Below, one piece after another: positions 25,317 through 33,025 of a stretch of DNA of 53,226 bases. The position numbers were made by a program, and so were the translations under genes. Position 1 is the stretch's first letter, and every line of letters begins with the position of its first letter. The notes under the pieces were generated by a model that saw only the letters and a list, made by a program, of their open reading frames with translations, had not been told where the DNA came from and did not search any database. Source of the stretch: Alphaproteobacteria bacterium UBA3768 (lineage in GTDB: Bacteria > Pseudomonadota > Alphaproteobacteria > CAAHEQ01 > UBA3637); assembly GCA_002372315.1 (NCBI GenBank), contig DFFU01000017.1, forward strand, positions 1 to 53,226. The letters run 5' to 3'.

Positions 25317-27803
25317 TTAAGCGTCCAAAATTTTACCCACAATTTCGCGCGTTGTGTCGGATAAGTTTGCGGTTTCCCGCAATCGGGTCAATAATTTTTG
25401 CGCGTACTGTTTTAGTTCTGTGGGCATTTTTTTATAACTATTAAAACCTTCCGCTAGCATCGCTGCTGCATGCGGATTTATGGAATCCAATTTAGAAATA
25501 CTATCCACAATTAAATCATAACCAGCCTTTGAATGAAATGCGATAGTATTTGAGGTAAATACCCCCAATAATGCGCGGACTTTGTTGGGATTTTTTAAAT
25601 CAAATTTTTCATGGTTCATTAAATATTTGACAACTCCCACTGTTTCGGCAATAGGATTAGACGCTTGAATCATAAACCAGCGATTGAATGGAAGGACATC
25701 ATTTTGATAGCGCTCGTAAAAATCGTCCAGTGCTTCTTTAGCCTTGGGATGTTGATGATGAACTAAAGTAGTTAAGGATTCAGTTAAATCTGTGAAATTG
25801 TTTGCTGATTGATATTGCTCCCAAGCGCTGTCTGATTTATTGGTCAATGCCAAATAGCTCAATAAAACATTTTTTAGAGCACGTTGTCCCATTTGTTCTG
25901 ATACTATTTGATATTCATCATCTGATCTTAAACTTTGGTATAAATTAAATATTTCGTCTTGATAAGTGTCAGCAAACTTTTGACACAGCAATTGGCGCAA
26001 AGATTGTAATTGTTCCACATCCACATGACTTAAGTGATTGATAACTTCGGCATCGCTGGGAAGTTTGAGCATCCAAGATTTTAACATATTATCTACGGGT
26101 GCTTTTAAAATACTTCCCATTATTTTAATTAAGGCCTCATCATGTTCATGGGTATCGTTTTGAAGAGTATCCAACATGGTGTCCAACATATATTGATGAC
26201 AAACCTGATAACGATTGAATAGATCTGAATCATATTGTATTAAAAGTTCACGTTGAGCAAGGCTATAATTGATGTCAATGTCAGCGACAGCCGAAAAGTG
26301 GCGATTGATGGATAAAATGGGTTCTTCAATCACATCAAAGGTCCATGTTTTTTCCATCTCATCCAAAATCAATGTTCCAGAAAGCAAATCAGCTCCATCT
26401 TTTCCCACCAAACCATAGGCCAAAGGAATGACAAAAGGTTGCTTTGTATGGAGATGAGATTGTTCCATATGTATGGTGAAAGTGTTTTTTTCATAATGTG
26501 TTTGAATACTGACTTTGGGACGCCCCGGAACATGATACCACAACATAAATTGCGATAAATCAGTGTGGCTGGCATCCTCTATTGCGCGTACAAAATCAAT
26601 GATTTCAACAGCCTGACCATCATGGCGTTTAAAATAAAGCGCACATCCTGCCATAAATTTTTCTTTACCCACCACTTCACGCATCATGCGAATCACTTCG
26701 GCACCTTTATTGTAAATCGTAGATGTATAGAAATTATCTACAGATTCGGCCTTTTCCAACATAATGGGGTGTGCCAAAGGTCCATCATCTTCGGGGAACT
26801 GTGCACGTTTTAATCCTGCCACTGTTTCAATGCGTGCAGTGGGACCATAATTATCATAGGCGTATTCCGTGTGGCGATAAACGGTTAAACTTTCTTTTAA
26901 AGATAGATTAAACCAGTTTTTCAACGTAACTCTATCACCTGAATAATTATGAAAATATTCATGGGCAATGGTGGTATCAATTCCTTCATGTGTCCAGTCT
27001 GTGGCACTCATACGACTGGCCAATAAACAACTATCATTGAATATATTTAATGATTTATTTTCCATGGCCCCAAAATTAAAATGCGAAACGGCCACGATGG
27101 AAAAACGATTTAAATCATATTCCAGACCGAAAACATCTTCATCCCATTTCATAGCTTTTTTTACGCAATCCATGGCAAAAGTTAAACGTTCTTTTTTACC
27201 CACTTCGCAATAAAGATATAAATCTACTTTTTTACCTGATTTTGTGGTAAAATGATCTGTCAAAACATCCAATTCCCCTGCCACTAACGCAAACAAATAG
27301 CATGGTTTAGCATAGGGATCTTCATAAGTGATTTGATGTTCATCTTCGGCGATAATATTACCATTGGAAAGGCGGACAGGGTAGTCCTTTTTATTTGCCA
27401 TAATGGTACATGTGTATTGGCTCATCACATCGGGATGATCTGGAAAATAGGTAATATATCGGAAACCCTCGGCTTCGTTTTGTGTGGTAAATAAACCATT
27501 AGATACATAAAGTCCCATCAACTTTGTATTGGCGGAAGGATTGATTTGAACTTTTGTTTTTAAAACAAAAGTTTTGGCAGGCGGTATAAATTCTAAGCCC
27601 TCTTTTTTTAAAGTATACTGTTCTATATTGATAGAAAGCAATTTTAATTCCAAGCCATTTAAGAAGATAGGTTTATGTATATCACAATTTTGAAAATACA
27701 GCTCTGATTCCACTTCTGTTTGTGTGGGATGTAATTTAAAAATCAAATGAACCTTGGGAAGTTCAAAAGTCGGTTTTTGATAATCTTTACGATAAATAGT
27801 CAT
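25317..27803 (-). CDS. pepN: Aminopeptidase N (M1 family)
   Basis: 828 residues. It removes N-terminal amino acids from peptides in the cytoplasm. The exopeptidase motif GAMEN appears in NFGAMENKSLNIF, and the zinc site HEYFH is at H281-E282-H285 with the distal Glu in LKESLTVYR (about 304). Length and N-terminal blocks (YRKDYQKPTF) fit the proteobacterial PepN type. The frame extends to a TTG at 27821, but ATG 27803 forms an ATGA overlap with the stop of the Sel1 gene, so I start there. The pair is probably cotranscribed. Confidence 0.94.
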   Translation of the reverse strand: MTIYRKDYQKPTFELPKVHLIFKLHPTQTEVESELYFQNCDIHKPIFLNGLELKLLSINIEQYTLKKEGLEFIPPAKTFVLKTKVQINPSANTKLMGLYVSNGLFTTQNEAEGFRYITYFPDHPDVMSQYTCTIMANKKDYPVRLSNGNIIAEDEHQITYEDPYAKPCYLFALVAGELDVLTDHFTTKSGKKVDLYLYCEVGKKERLTFAMDCVKKAMKWDEDVFGLEYDLNRFSIVAVSHFNFGAMENKSLNIFNDSCLLASRMSATDWTHEGIDTTIAHEYFHNYSGDRVTLKNWFNLSLKESLTVYRHTEYAYDNYGPTARIETVAGLKRAQFPEDDGPLAHPIMLEKAESVDNFYTSTIYNKGAEVIRMMREVVGKEKFMAGCALYFKRHDGQAVEIIDFVRAIEDASHTDLSQFMLWYHVPGRPKVSIQTHYEKNTFTIHMEQSHLHTKQPFVIPLAYGLVGKDGADLLSGTLILDEMEKTWTFDVIEEPILSINRHFSAVADIDINYSLAQRELLIQYDSDLFNRYQVCHQYMLDTMLDTLQNDTHEHDEALIKIMGSILKAPVDNMLKSWMLKLPSDAEVINHLSHVDVEQLQSLRQLLCQKFADTYQDEIFNLYQSLRSDDEYQIVSEQMGQRALKNVLLSYLALTNKSDSAWEQYQSANNFTDLTESLTTLVHHQHPKAKEALDDFYERYQNDVLPFNRWFMIQASNPIAETVGVVKYLMNHEKFDLKNPNKVRALLGVFTSNTIAFHSKAGYDLIVDSISKLDSINPHAAAMLAEGFNSYKKMPTELKQYAQKLLTRLRETANLSDTTREIVGKILDA

Positions 27804-28441
27804 TTCAATTTTGCTCGCCAATATTGTTCTTTTTGAATGTTTTGGGGAAATCCGCCAAAACCACCATGATAAATAGAAATCAAACTTTTAATAGCATTCT
27901 GAATGCCTGCCTTTGCGGCTTTTTCATATAATGCTATAGCCCTTTTTGTATCGGGGGGTCCAAAATAGCCCCGTTCAATCCAAACAGCCAAGGCATATTG
28001 TGCTTCTGGTGTATCTTTAGCGGCACGCGTCATATAATCTTTTGCTTTTTCGCGATTTTCAGGAACTTTATCTCCTGCATCGTAAAGGAGTGCTAAAGTA
28101 TAAAGAGCTTCTGAAGAATCTAAACTGGCAGCTTGTTCATAATAAAAAACGGCTTTATTCATATTTACGGGAATATTTTTCGCGCCATGGTGATACAATT
28201 GCCCTAGGTATATATTCACAATTCTGCGTGTGCGAGGATCTTTACTTTTTTGAGCCAAAAGGAAGTGATTTAAAGCCTTTTCAGGTTGATTTTTATCCAT
28301 CAAAACAAGTGCTTGGCTAAAGTGCATTTCAGGGGTATAGTTCCAAGATTTTAATAAAAAGGCCCCTACGCCAATCAAACAAAATAAACAGATGAACAGA
28401 AGACTATAGCGACTTTTGGCCGATAAAGTTTTATGTTTCAT
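27800..28441 (-). CDS. Membrane-anchored Sel1/TPR-repeat protein
   Basis: 213 residues. One N-terminal helix (about 12-30) with a short basic cytoplasmic tail, then helical repeats. Sel1-type repeats are seen as AVFYYEQAASLDSSEALYTLALLYDAG, AKDYMTRAAKDTPEAQYALAVWIERGYFG and AIALYEKAAKAGIQNAIKSLISIYHGG, quoted by position (about 92-200) with A-x2-YE-A, A-LYTLA and G-landmarks. Such repeats bind partner proteins; the partner is unknown. A strong AAAGGAGGG site precedes the ATG. The stop overlaps the pepN start as ATGA. Confidence 0.82.
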   Translation of the reverse strand: MKHKTLSAKSRYSLLFICLFCLIGVGAFLLKSWNYTPEMHFSQALVLMDKNQPEKALNHFLLAQKSKDPRTRRIVNIYLGQLYHHGAKNIPVNMNKAVFYYEQAASLDSSEALYTLALLYDAGDKVPENREKAKDYMTRAAKDTPEAQYALAVWIERGYFGPPDTKRAIALYEKAAKAGIQNAIKSLISIYHGGFGGFPQNIQKEQYWRAKLK

Positions 28442-28508
28442 AATCCCTCCTTTACAATTATTAAAAAACAGTGTACACTAAATACAATAAAAAAACAAGG
28501 GGCTTTTC

Positions 28509-29681
28509 ATGAAGTGGTCAGAATTTATCAATAAAAAAGTGGGTATATGGGGAATGGGGCGTGAAGGGAAAAGTGCCTTTGATGCCCTTCAAATGCATGT
28601 GCCAAGTGTACGCTTGGTTGAGATAAGTGAAAATAATTTAAATGATTTATACAATTGCGATATTATTGTTAAATCGCCAGGGGTAAGTTTATATCGTGAT
28701 GAAATTGGTGAATTGAAAAAACAGGGAATTCGTATAACTTCTGGAACAAATATTTATATGGCCAATAAAAATCCTGATACAAAAGTGATTTGCATCACTG
28801 GTACAAAAGGAAAAAGTACGACGTCTTCGCTATTGGCTCATACCTTGAAATATTTGGGAAAATCGGTTGTCTTAGGGGGAAATATTGGTATGCCCTTACT
28901 GGGTTTTGTGGATGAAAAAACAGAATTTATGGTGGCCGAAACTTCCAGTTATCAATGTGCTGATTTTTGTGGAACACCAGAGCTTGGCATTTTGCTGGCT
29001 TTGTACTCGGCGCATATCCCATGGCATGGATCGTTGGAAAGATACCATGCGGATAAAATGAATATGATACATCAGGCAAAAAAAAAGATAGATATTCGCG
29101 CACTTGATTTTTGTATAAAAAACGGATTTTTTTGTGAAGGGGAAAATCAGTTGTTTCCTCTTTCTTCATTACCCTTATATGGAGCGCACAACGGGCAAAA
29201 TGCTTGTGTTGTGTTACAGGCGATAAAGGAATTAGGTTTAAATCCGACCGATTGTGATAAAGCTTTTCAAAGTTTTAAACCGCTTGCCCATCGGCTTCAA
29301 AAGGTGGCGCAAAAAGATGGTGTTCTGTATATCAACGATTCTATTGCAACCCTACCAGAATCTGTTATTGCAGCATTGGATACTTTTGCAGATCGCCCTA
29401 TTACTTTAATCGTTGGTGGTTGGGATGGTGGTTATGATTACACTCAATTGAATGAAGTGATTCAACAACGCAAAATTTTGGCGCTGGCACTTCCAGATAC
29501 GGGTGCAAAAATAACCACACCTTTTCATGTGACGAACATGCGTGAGGCAGTGCGGTTGGCCCACGAAAAAACGCCATCAGGGGGTGTTATATTGATGTCG
29601 CCAGGTGCCCCTAGTTATAATCAGTATCAAAATTTTGAAGAACGTGGAAATGATTTTATTAAATTGGTTGAAGAACTTTAA
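28509..29681 (+). CDS. murD: Mur ligase, MurD-type (D-glutamate or L-glutamate adding)
   Basis: 390 residues, shorter than typical MurD (about 440). MurD adds glutamate to UDP-MurNAc-L-Ala in the cytoplasm. The N-terminal fold has GIWGMGREG, the ATP loop is ITGTKGKSTTS, a glutamate lies in AETSSYQ, and HGSLERYHADKMN is the Mg/carbamyl-Lys region. Two blocks differ from classical MurD: INDSIATLPES instead of NDSKATN, and SPGAPSYNQYQNFEERG instead of SPACASFD-type. These resemble MurD2-type ligases that use L-glutamate with the epimerase MurL, but no murL is in view. Followed after 9 nt by a DUF502 gene. Confidence 0.8.
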   Translation: MKWSEFINKKVGIWGMGREGKSAFDALQMHVPSVRLVEISENNLNDLYNCDIIVKSPGVSLYRDEIGELKKQGIRITSGTNIYMANKNPDTKVICITGTKGKSTTSSLLAHTLKYLGKSVVLGGNIGMPLLGFVDEKTEFMVAETSSYQCADFCGTPELGILLALYSAHIPWHGSLERYHADKMNMIHQAKKKIDIRALDFCIKNGFFCEGENQLFPLSSLPLYGAHNGQNACVVLQAIKELGLNPTDCDKAFQSFKPLAHRLQKVAQKDGVLYINDSIATLPESVIAALDTFADRPITLIVGGWDGGYDYTQLNEVIQQRKILALALPDTGAKITTPFHVTNMREAVRLAHEKTPSGGVILMSPGAPSYNQYQNFEERGNDFIKLVEEL

Positions 29682-29690
29682 AAAGGAGCA

Positions 29691-30314
29691 ATGATGAAAA
29701 AAATAAGACACAAACACACGATAAAAGCCTATTTATTTACGGGGATTTTGGTCATGGCACCTGTGGCCATTACGTTGTATTTGGCATTATGGTTATTTCG
29801 TGTAATGGATGGGTGGGCAAAATATTTGATTCCCGCAAAATATGCCGAATATTTACCCTATGGTGTGCCAGGGTTGGGGATTATTTTATTGTTTTTGTTT
29901 TTGGTTTTGGTGGGTATGCTGACAACTAACTTTGTTGGGCGCTGGTTGGTTGGATTAGGACAAAGAATTTTGGGAAGAGTTCCTGTCATTTCGGGTATTT
30001 ATAGTGCATTGAAAAAGTTATTTGAAACTGTGATGGGTGATGGTAACACGCAATCTTTTCGTAAGGCTGTTTTGGTGGAGTACCCACGAAAAGGATTGTG
30101 GACAGTGGCCTTTATGACAGCGCCCGTATATCGTGGATTTCATCGGTTATTGCCCAAAGATATGTTGACCCTATATGTACCGACAACCCCCAATCCAACA
30201 TCAGGTTTTATGATTTATGCCCCCAAAAAGGATATTAAAGAATTGGATATTCCTGTGGATGAAGCATTAAAAATGATTTTGTCAATGGGAATAGTGAATC
30301 CGACAAAGAAATAA
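29691..30314 (+). CDS. DUF502-family membrane protein
   Basis: 207 residues. Two membrane helices at about 11-37 and 57-82, then a soluble C-terminal part. The family block GRVPVISGIYSALKKLFETV and VLVEYPRKGLWTVAFMT are clear, as are YVPTTPNPTSGFM. DUF502 proteins have no settled function. AAAGGAG lies just after the murD stop and precedes two adjacent ATGs (29691 and 29694), so cotranscription with murD is likely. Confidence 0.9.
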   Translation: MMKKIRHKHTIKAYLFTGILVMAPVAITLYLALWLFRVMDGWAKYLIPAKYAEYLPYGVPGLGIILLFLFLVLVGMLTTNFVGRWLVGLGQRILGRVPVISGIYSALKKLFETVMGDGNTQSFRKAVLVEYPRKGLWTVAFMTAPVYRGFHRLLPKDMLTLYVPTTPNPTSGFMIYAPKKDIKELDIPVDEALKMILSMGIVNPTKK

Positions 30315-30442
30315 CATTTGACCGTATAGTTATAGGGGGAACATGATACGCTTTTTTATTATGTTGGGTATCCACCTATAGAATTATGTGATGGAATCAC
30401 CCCTTAATTGTCGTTGTGTTTTTAGGTCAAAGCCAAAAAGCA

Positions 30443-30486
30443 AAGCCCCCCTAAAAAAGGGCGAAGCCCCCAACTCGGGGGCTTCT
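30443..30486 (-). terminator. Terminator of the prepilin pair
   Basis: On the minus strand a strong hairpin with GAAGCCCCC and GGGGGCTTC arms (30463-30485) is followed by GCCCTTTTTT, and a weaker second G/C hairpin follows. It lies about 75 nt past the stop of the second prepilin gene. Confidence 0.8.
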
Positions 30487-30561
30487 ATTCCTCTTATTCC
30501 AAAATGTAATTCCTGAATTTTTGGAGGTAGAAGAGGAAATCTCCTTTATATCCCACTGGGA

Positions 30562-31035
30562 TTATGGGCAATTACCCACAGCTGTACTCATGGTACAGCC
30601 GGTGATAGCATAACCAGCACGTTTTGCTGCAGCTGAGGTTGCATCTGTTGGAGCAATTGCTTCCACCGCCTGACACAAAACACCTTTTGTATCACCAGTA
30701 CCTGACGCTGTATTACCATTGGCTGATGTTATCTGAATAGTCACAGAAGAAACATGATTAGTAGCATCTGGTTTTGCGGCTTTCATTCCTGTGATGGTTA
30801 CACCACCAGGATTATCGTTCAAACCAGAATCGCTTAACAATACGCAATCACCAATACCAGCATTAGCAGACTGAGCCAAAGTAGCCAACATAGAAGCCGT
30901 TTGGGCAATTTCATTGGCTTTGTATTTGCGCATAGCTACTGTATAACCATAAATACCACCCACGGACAAAACACCGATGATGGCCAAAACGCCCAACATT
31001 TCAATCATTGAACGTCCATTTTCATTCTTTCTCAT
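30562..31035 (-). CDS. Prepilin-like protein, copy 2 of a tandem pair
   Basis: 157 residues. A short leader MRKNENG is followed by RSMIEMLGVLAIIGVLSVGG, a type IV pilin/pseudopilin N-terminus with Glu at +5 after the likely peptidase cut; +1 is Arg, not the usual Phe. A long helix continues to about residue 60, then a variable C-terminal head with CVLLSDSG and two late cysteines (GVLCQ, ITGCTMS). The first 38 codons are identical in DNA to the upstream copy, the rest is diverged. AAAGGAAAAATGAA precedes the ATG. Likely a fibre or secretion pseudopilin subunit; no assembly ATPase or secretin is in view. Confidence 0.85.
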   Translation of the reverse strand: MRKNENGRSMIEMLGVLAIIGVLSVGGIYGYTVAMRKYKANEIAQTASMLATLAQSANAGIGDCVLLSDSGLNDNPGGVTITGMKAAKPDATNHVSSVTIQITSANGNTASGTGDTKGVLCQAVEAIAPTDATSAAAKRAGYAITGCTMSTAVGNCP

Positions 31036-31051
31036 TTCATTTTTCCTTTCT
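30938..31051 (-). repeat. 114-bp direct repeat, copy within the second prepilin gene
   Basis: Identical base for base to 31417-31530. It covers the ribosome binding site, start codon and the leader plus hydrophobic helix of the prepilin gene. Confidence 0.95.
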
Positions 31052-31061
31052 TTAAGTTAAA

Positions 31062-31514
31062 TTACGGGGTTTCAGCTGCACAACCATCAACATAATACCC
31101 AGCTGTTGTACCAGCCTCTGCTGACTTGGGAACGATCTGACAAACGGCTTTTTTAATATTACTCCAATCGCTATCATTACTATTAAGTGTTACTTTGATT
31201 ACAGCACAGTTTGTAGTTGCAGCCGCGCCTTCCCCTTCCGTAGTGCATTCGGCTTTTGTAGTGTTTCCAACCAATGTAACACCACCAGGATTATCATTCA
31301 AACCAGAAGCGTTCAATACAACAGTACCGCCTTCGCCAGCATTTTTAGCATGCGCCAATGTGGCCAACATAGAAGCAGTTTGCGCCACTTCATTGGCTTT
31401 GTATTTGCGCATCGCCACTGTATAACCATAAATACCACCCACGGACAAAACACCGATGATGGCCAAAACGCCCAACATTTCAATCATTGAACGTCCATTT
31501 TCATTCTTTCTCAT
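31062..31514 (-). CDS. Prepilin-like protein, copy 1 of a tandem pair
   Basis: 150 residues. Same leader and helix as the downstream copy (GRSMIEMLGVLAIIG), then a different head domain with AGEGGTVVLNASGLNDNPGG, cysteines in KAECTTEGE and TTNCAVI, and a C-terminal CQIVPKS and GYYVDGCAAETP. Conserved GLNDNPGGVT in both heads shows common descent. First gene of the pair, 26 nt before copy 2. The 5' flank holds dif-like inverted repeats and an AT-rich segment. It is probably a surface pilin or pseudopilin; the variable heads suggest diversified surface subunits. Confidence 0.85.
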   Translation of the reverse strand: MRKNENGRSMIEMLGVLAIIGVLSVGGIYGYTVAMRKYKANEVAQTASMLATLAHAKNAGEGGTVVLNASGLNDNPGGVTLVGNTTKAECTTEGEGAAATTNCAVIKVTLNSNDSDWSNIKKAVCQIVPKSAEAGTTAGYYVDGCAAETP

Positions 31515-31530
31515 TTCATTTTTCCTTTCT
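31417..31530 (-). repeat. 114-bp direct repeat, copy within the first prepilin gene
   Basis: Perfect copy of 30938-31051, offset 479 bp. Identity beyond what protein conservation needs (synonymous sites and the binding site are identical) points to recent duplication or gene conversion. Confidence 0.95.
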
Positions 31531-31554
31531 AGAAAGTTATTATTACCCCCACCT

Positions 31555-31582
31555 TTGTCGCATAATTTCCATTATGTGTAAT
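31555..31582 (+). repeat. dif-like site, left inverted repeat
   Basis: 28 bp that split into TTGTCGCATAA, centre TTTCCA, and TTATGTGTAAT. This matches the 11-6-11 layout and half-site bases of Xer recombination (dif) sites, where arms end in CGCATAA and begin TTATGT. Perfect reverse complement at 31817-31844. It lies 41 nt upstream of the first prepilin ATG. Confidence 0.7.
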
Positions 31583-31603
31583 GAAAATATCCCCAAATAT
31601 GGG

Positions 31604-31633
31604 TTTACACAAAGCACTTTTGCATATTATAAA
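31604..31633 (+). promoter_or_regulatory. Promoter-like sequence inside the inverted-repeat segment
   Basis: TTTACA (31604-31609), 18-nt spacer, TATAAA (31628-31633), pointing right, away from the prepilin genes. Inversion of the segment between the dif-like sites would point it at them. On the opposite strand only a lone TTGACA and a TATAAT 7 nt apart are seen, not a proper pair. The rest of 31583-31816 is AT-rich with no gene. Confidence 0.35.
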
Positions 31634-31816
31634 GGGCTTGTCAAGTACTTTTTTTAATTTTTTTGTTTAAATAGATATTGGAACAAATTTTGGTTGTCAT
31701 TTTCACTCAGCATAAATTTTTAACAATATGTGAGGTATATGTGTTGTTAAATACTTGATTTTTCTGGAATGACAGAAAAAATAAAATGAAAAATCCCCAA
31801 ATCAAAATATCACATT

Positions 31817-31844
31817 ATTACACATAATGGAAATTATGCGACAA
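31817..31844 (-). repeat. dif-like site, right inverted repeat
   Basis: Exact 28/28 reverse complement of 31555-31582. Ends 13 nt before the dnaJ stop codon. Flanks outside the 28 bp differ, so the match is limited to the Xer-like core. Confidence 0.7.
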
Positions 31845-31857
31845 GGTCTTGAAAAGA

Positions 31858-32964
31858 TTATCCGGTATATTTGTTGATCAATTTTTTAAACTTACCACAT
31901 AAAGAGTTTTTATCGGCCTCTATACCACAAAATTGAGCCCATAAATCCTTTTGTTCTTGTGTTAAATTCGTGGGTGTTTCCACTTGAAAAGTCACATATA
32001 AACTGCCACGCACTTTATTTCTGACCGAAGGCATGCCCATATGTGCCAGTTCTTTTTCTGTACCCGATTGCAGGCCTGGTTTAACGGTGTATTTTTGAAT
32101 TTTTCCATCAATGGTGGGAATATCAATTTCACCCCCAAAAATCGCGGTTGCCATCGGAACAGGAACCTTGATGAATAAATCATCGCCACGGCGTTGGAAC
32201 AAGGGATCATCTGCTACCGTTAAAAAGACATACAAATCGCCTTTGTCGCCACCACGAATGGCGGCATTGCCTTCGCCCGATAAGCGCATACGAATACCTG
32301 TATCTACGCCAGCGGGAATATTGACCTGTAAAGTCTTTTTTTGTTTGCTTCGTCCTGTGCCATGACATTTACTGCAAGGTTTTTGAATGGTTTGACCTGA
32401 GCCATGACAAACAGGACAGGTTGTTTCCATAATGAAAAAGCCTTGTCTTTGGCGAATGTGTCCTGTTCCATGGCAGGTATCACAGGTCTGAATACCGCTA
32501 CCACCTTTCCCATCACACTCAGGGCAGGTTCCCAAAGTTTCTACTTCAATATCTTTTTTAAGGCCCGTAAAAGCCTCTTGCAGCGTAATTGTCAGGTCAG
32601 CCCGTATATCTTCCCCTTGGCGACGTTCTGGGCCCCGTGAGCGCCCTCCCATGCCAAACATTTCAGAAAAAATATCTTCAAAGCCTGTGCCCGAAAAATC
32701 AAAGCCACCAAAACCGCCACCAAAACCAGCATTTCCCATACCTGATTTATAGGCTTCATGTCCCATGCGGTCATAGGTGGTACGCTTATCATTATCTTTT
32801 AAAACTTCATAGGCTTCACCTAATTCTTTGAATTTTCGTTCGGCTTCTTTATCACCAGGATGATGATCGGGGTGGCAAGCCATTGCTTTAACGCGAAAAG
32901 CTCGTTTGATTTCTTCAAACGAAGCATTTTTGGATACCCCTAAAATCTCATAATAATCGGCCAC
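31858..32964 (-). CDS. dnaJ: Chaperone DnaJ
   Basis: 368 residues, normal for DnaJ. It delivers unfolded proteins to DnaK and stimulates its ATPase. J-domain with HPD in ACHPDHHPGD, then a Gly/Phe-rich region (about 75-105), four CxxCxGxG zinc repeats (CPECDGKG, CDTCHGTG, CPVCHGSG, CSKCHGTG) and the C-terminal substrate-binding domains. It follows dnaK by 61 nt with a hairpin between, so it may be transcribed by readthrough from the dnaK promoter. Confidence 0.97.
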   Translation of the reverse strand: MADYYEILGVSKNASFEEIKRAFRVKAMACHPDHHPGDKEAERKFKELGEAYEVLKDNDKRTTYDRMGHEAYKSGMGNAGFGGGFGGFDFSGTGFEDIFSEMFGMGGRSRGPERRQGEDIRADLTITLQEAFTGLKKDIEVETLGTCPECDGKGGSGIQTCDTCHGTGHIRQRQGFFIMETTCPVCHGSGQTIQKPCSKCHGTGRSKQKKTLQVNIPAGVDTGIRMRLSGEGNAAIRGGDKGDLYVFLTVADDPLFQRRGDDLFIKVPVPMATAIFGGEIDIPTIDGKIQKYTVKPGLQSGTEKELAHMGMPSVRNKVRGSLYVTFQVETPTNLTQEQKDLWAQFCGIEADKNSLCGKFKKLINKYTG

Positions 32965-32992
32965 GCATACTCCTTTATGGCAGAAAAGTTAT

Positions 32993-33018
32993 AAAAAGGG
33001 GTGGCACAAGGCCACCCC
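32993..33018 (-). terminator. Hairpin between dnaK and dnaJ (terminator or attenuator)
   Basis: Arms GGGGTGGC and GCCACCCC (32998-33005 and 33011-33018), followed on the minus strand by TTTTTAT. It would reduce but need not abolish readthrough from dnaK into dnaJ, giving more DnaK than DnaJ. Confidence 0.75.
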
Positions 33019-33025
33019 AATCATT

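Noticed and set aside
31555..31844. Inverted repeats read as a simple terminator or CRISPR-like repeat
   Set aside because: The arms are 234 bp apart, there are only two copies, and the half-site layout fits a Xer site better.
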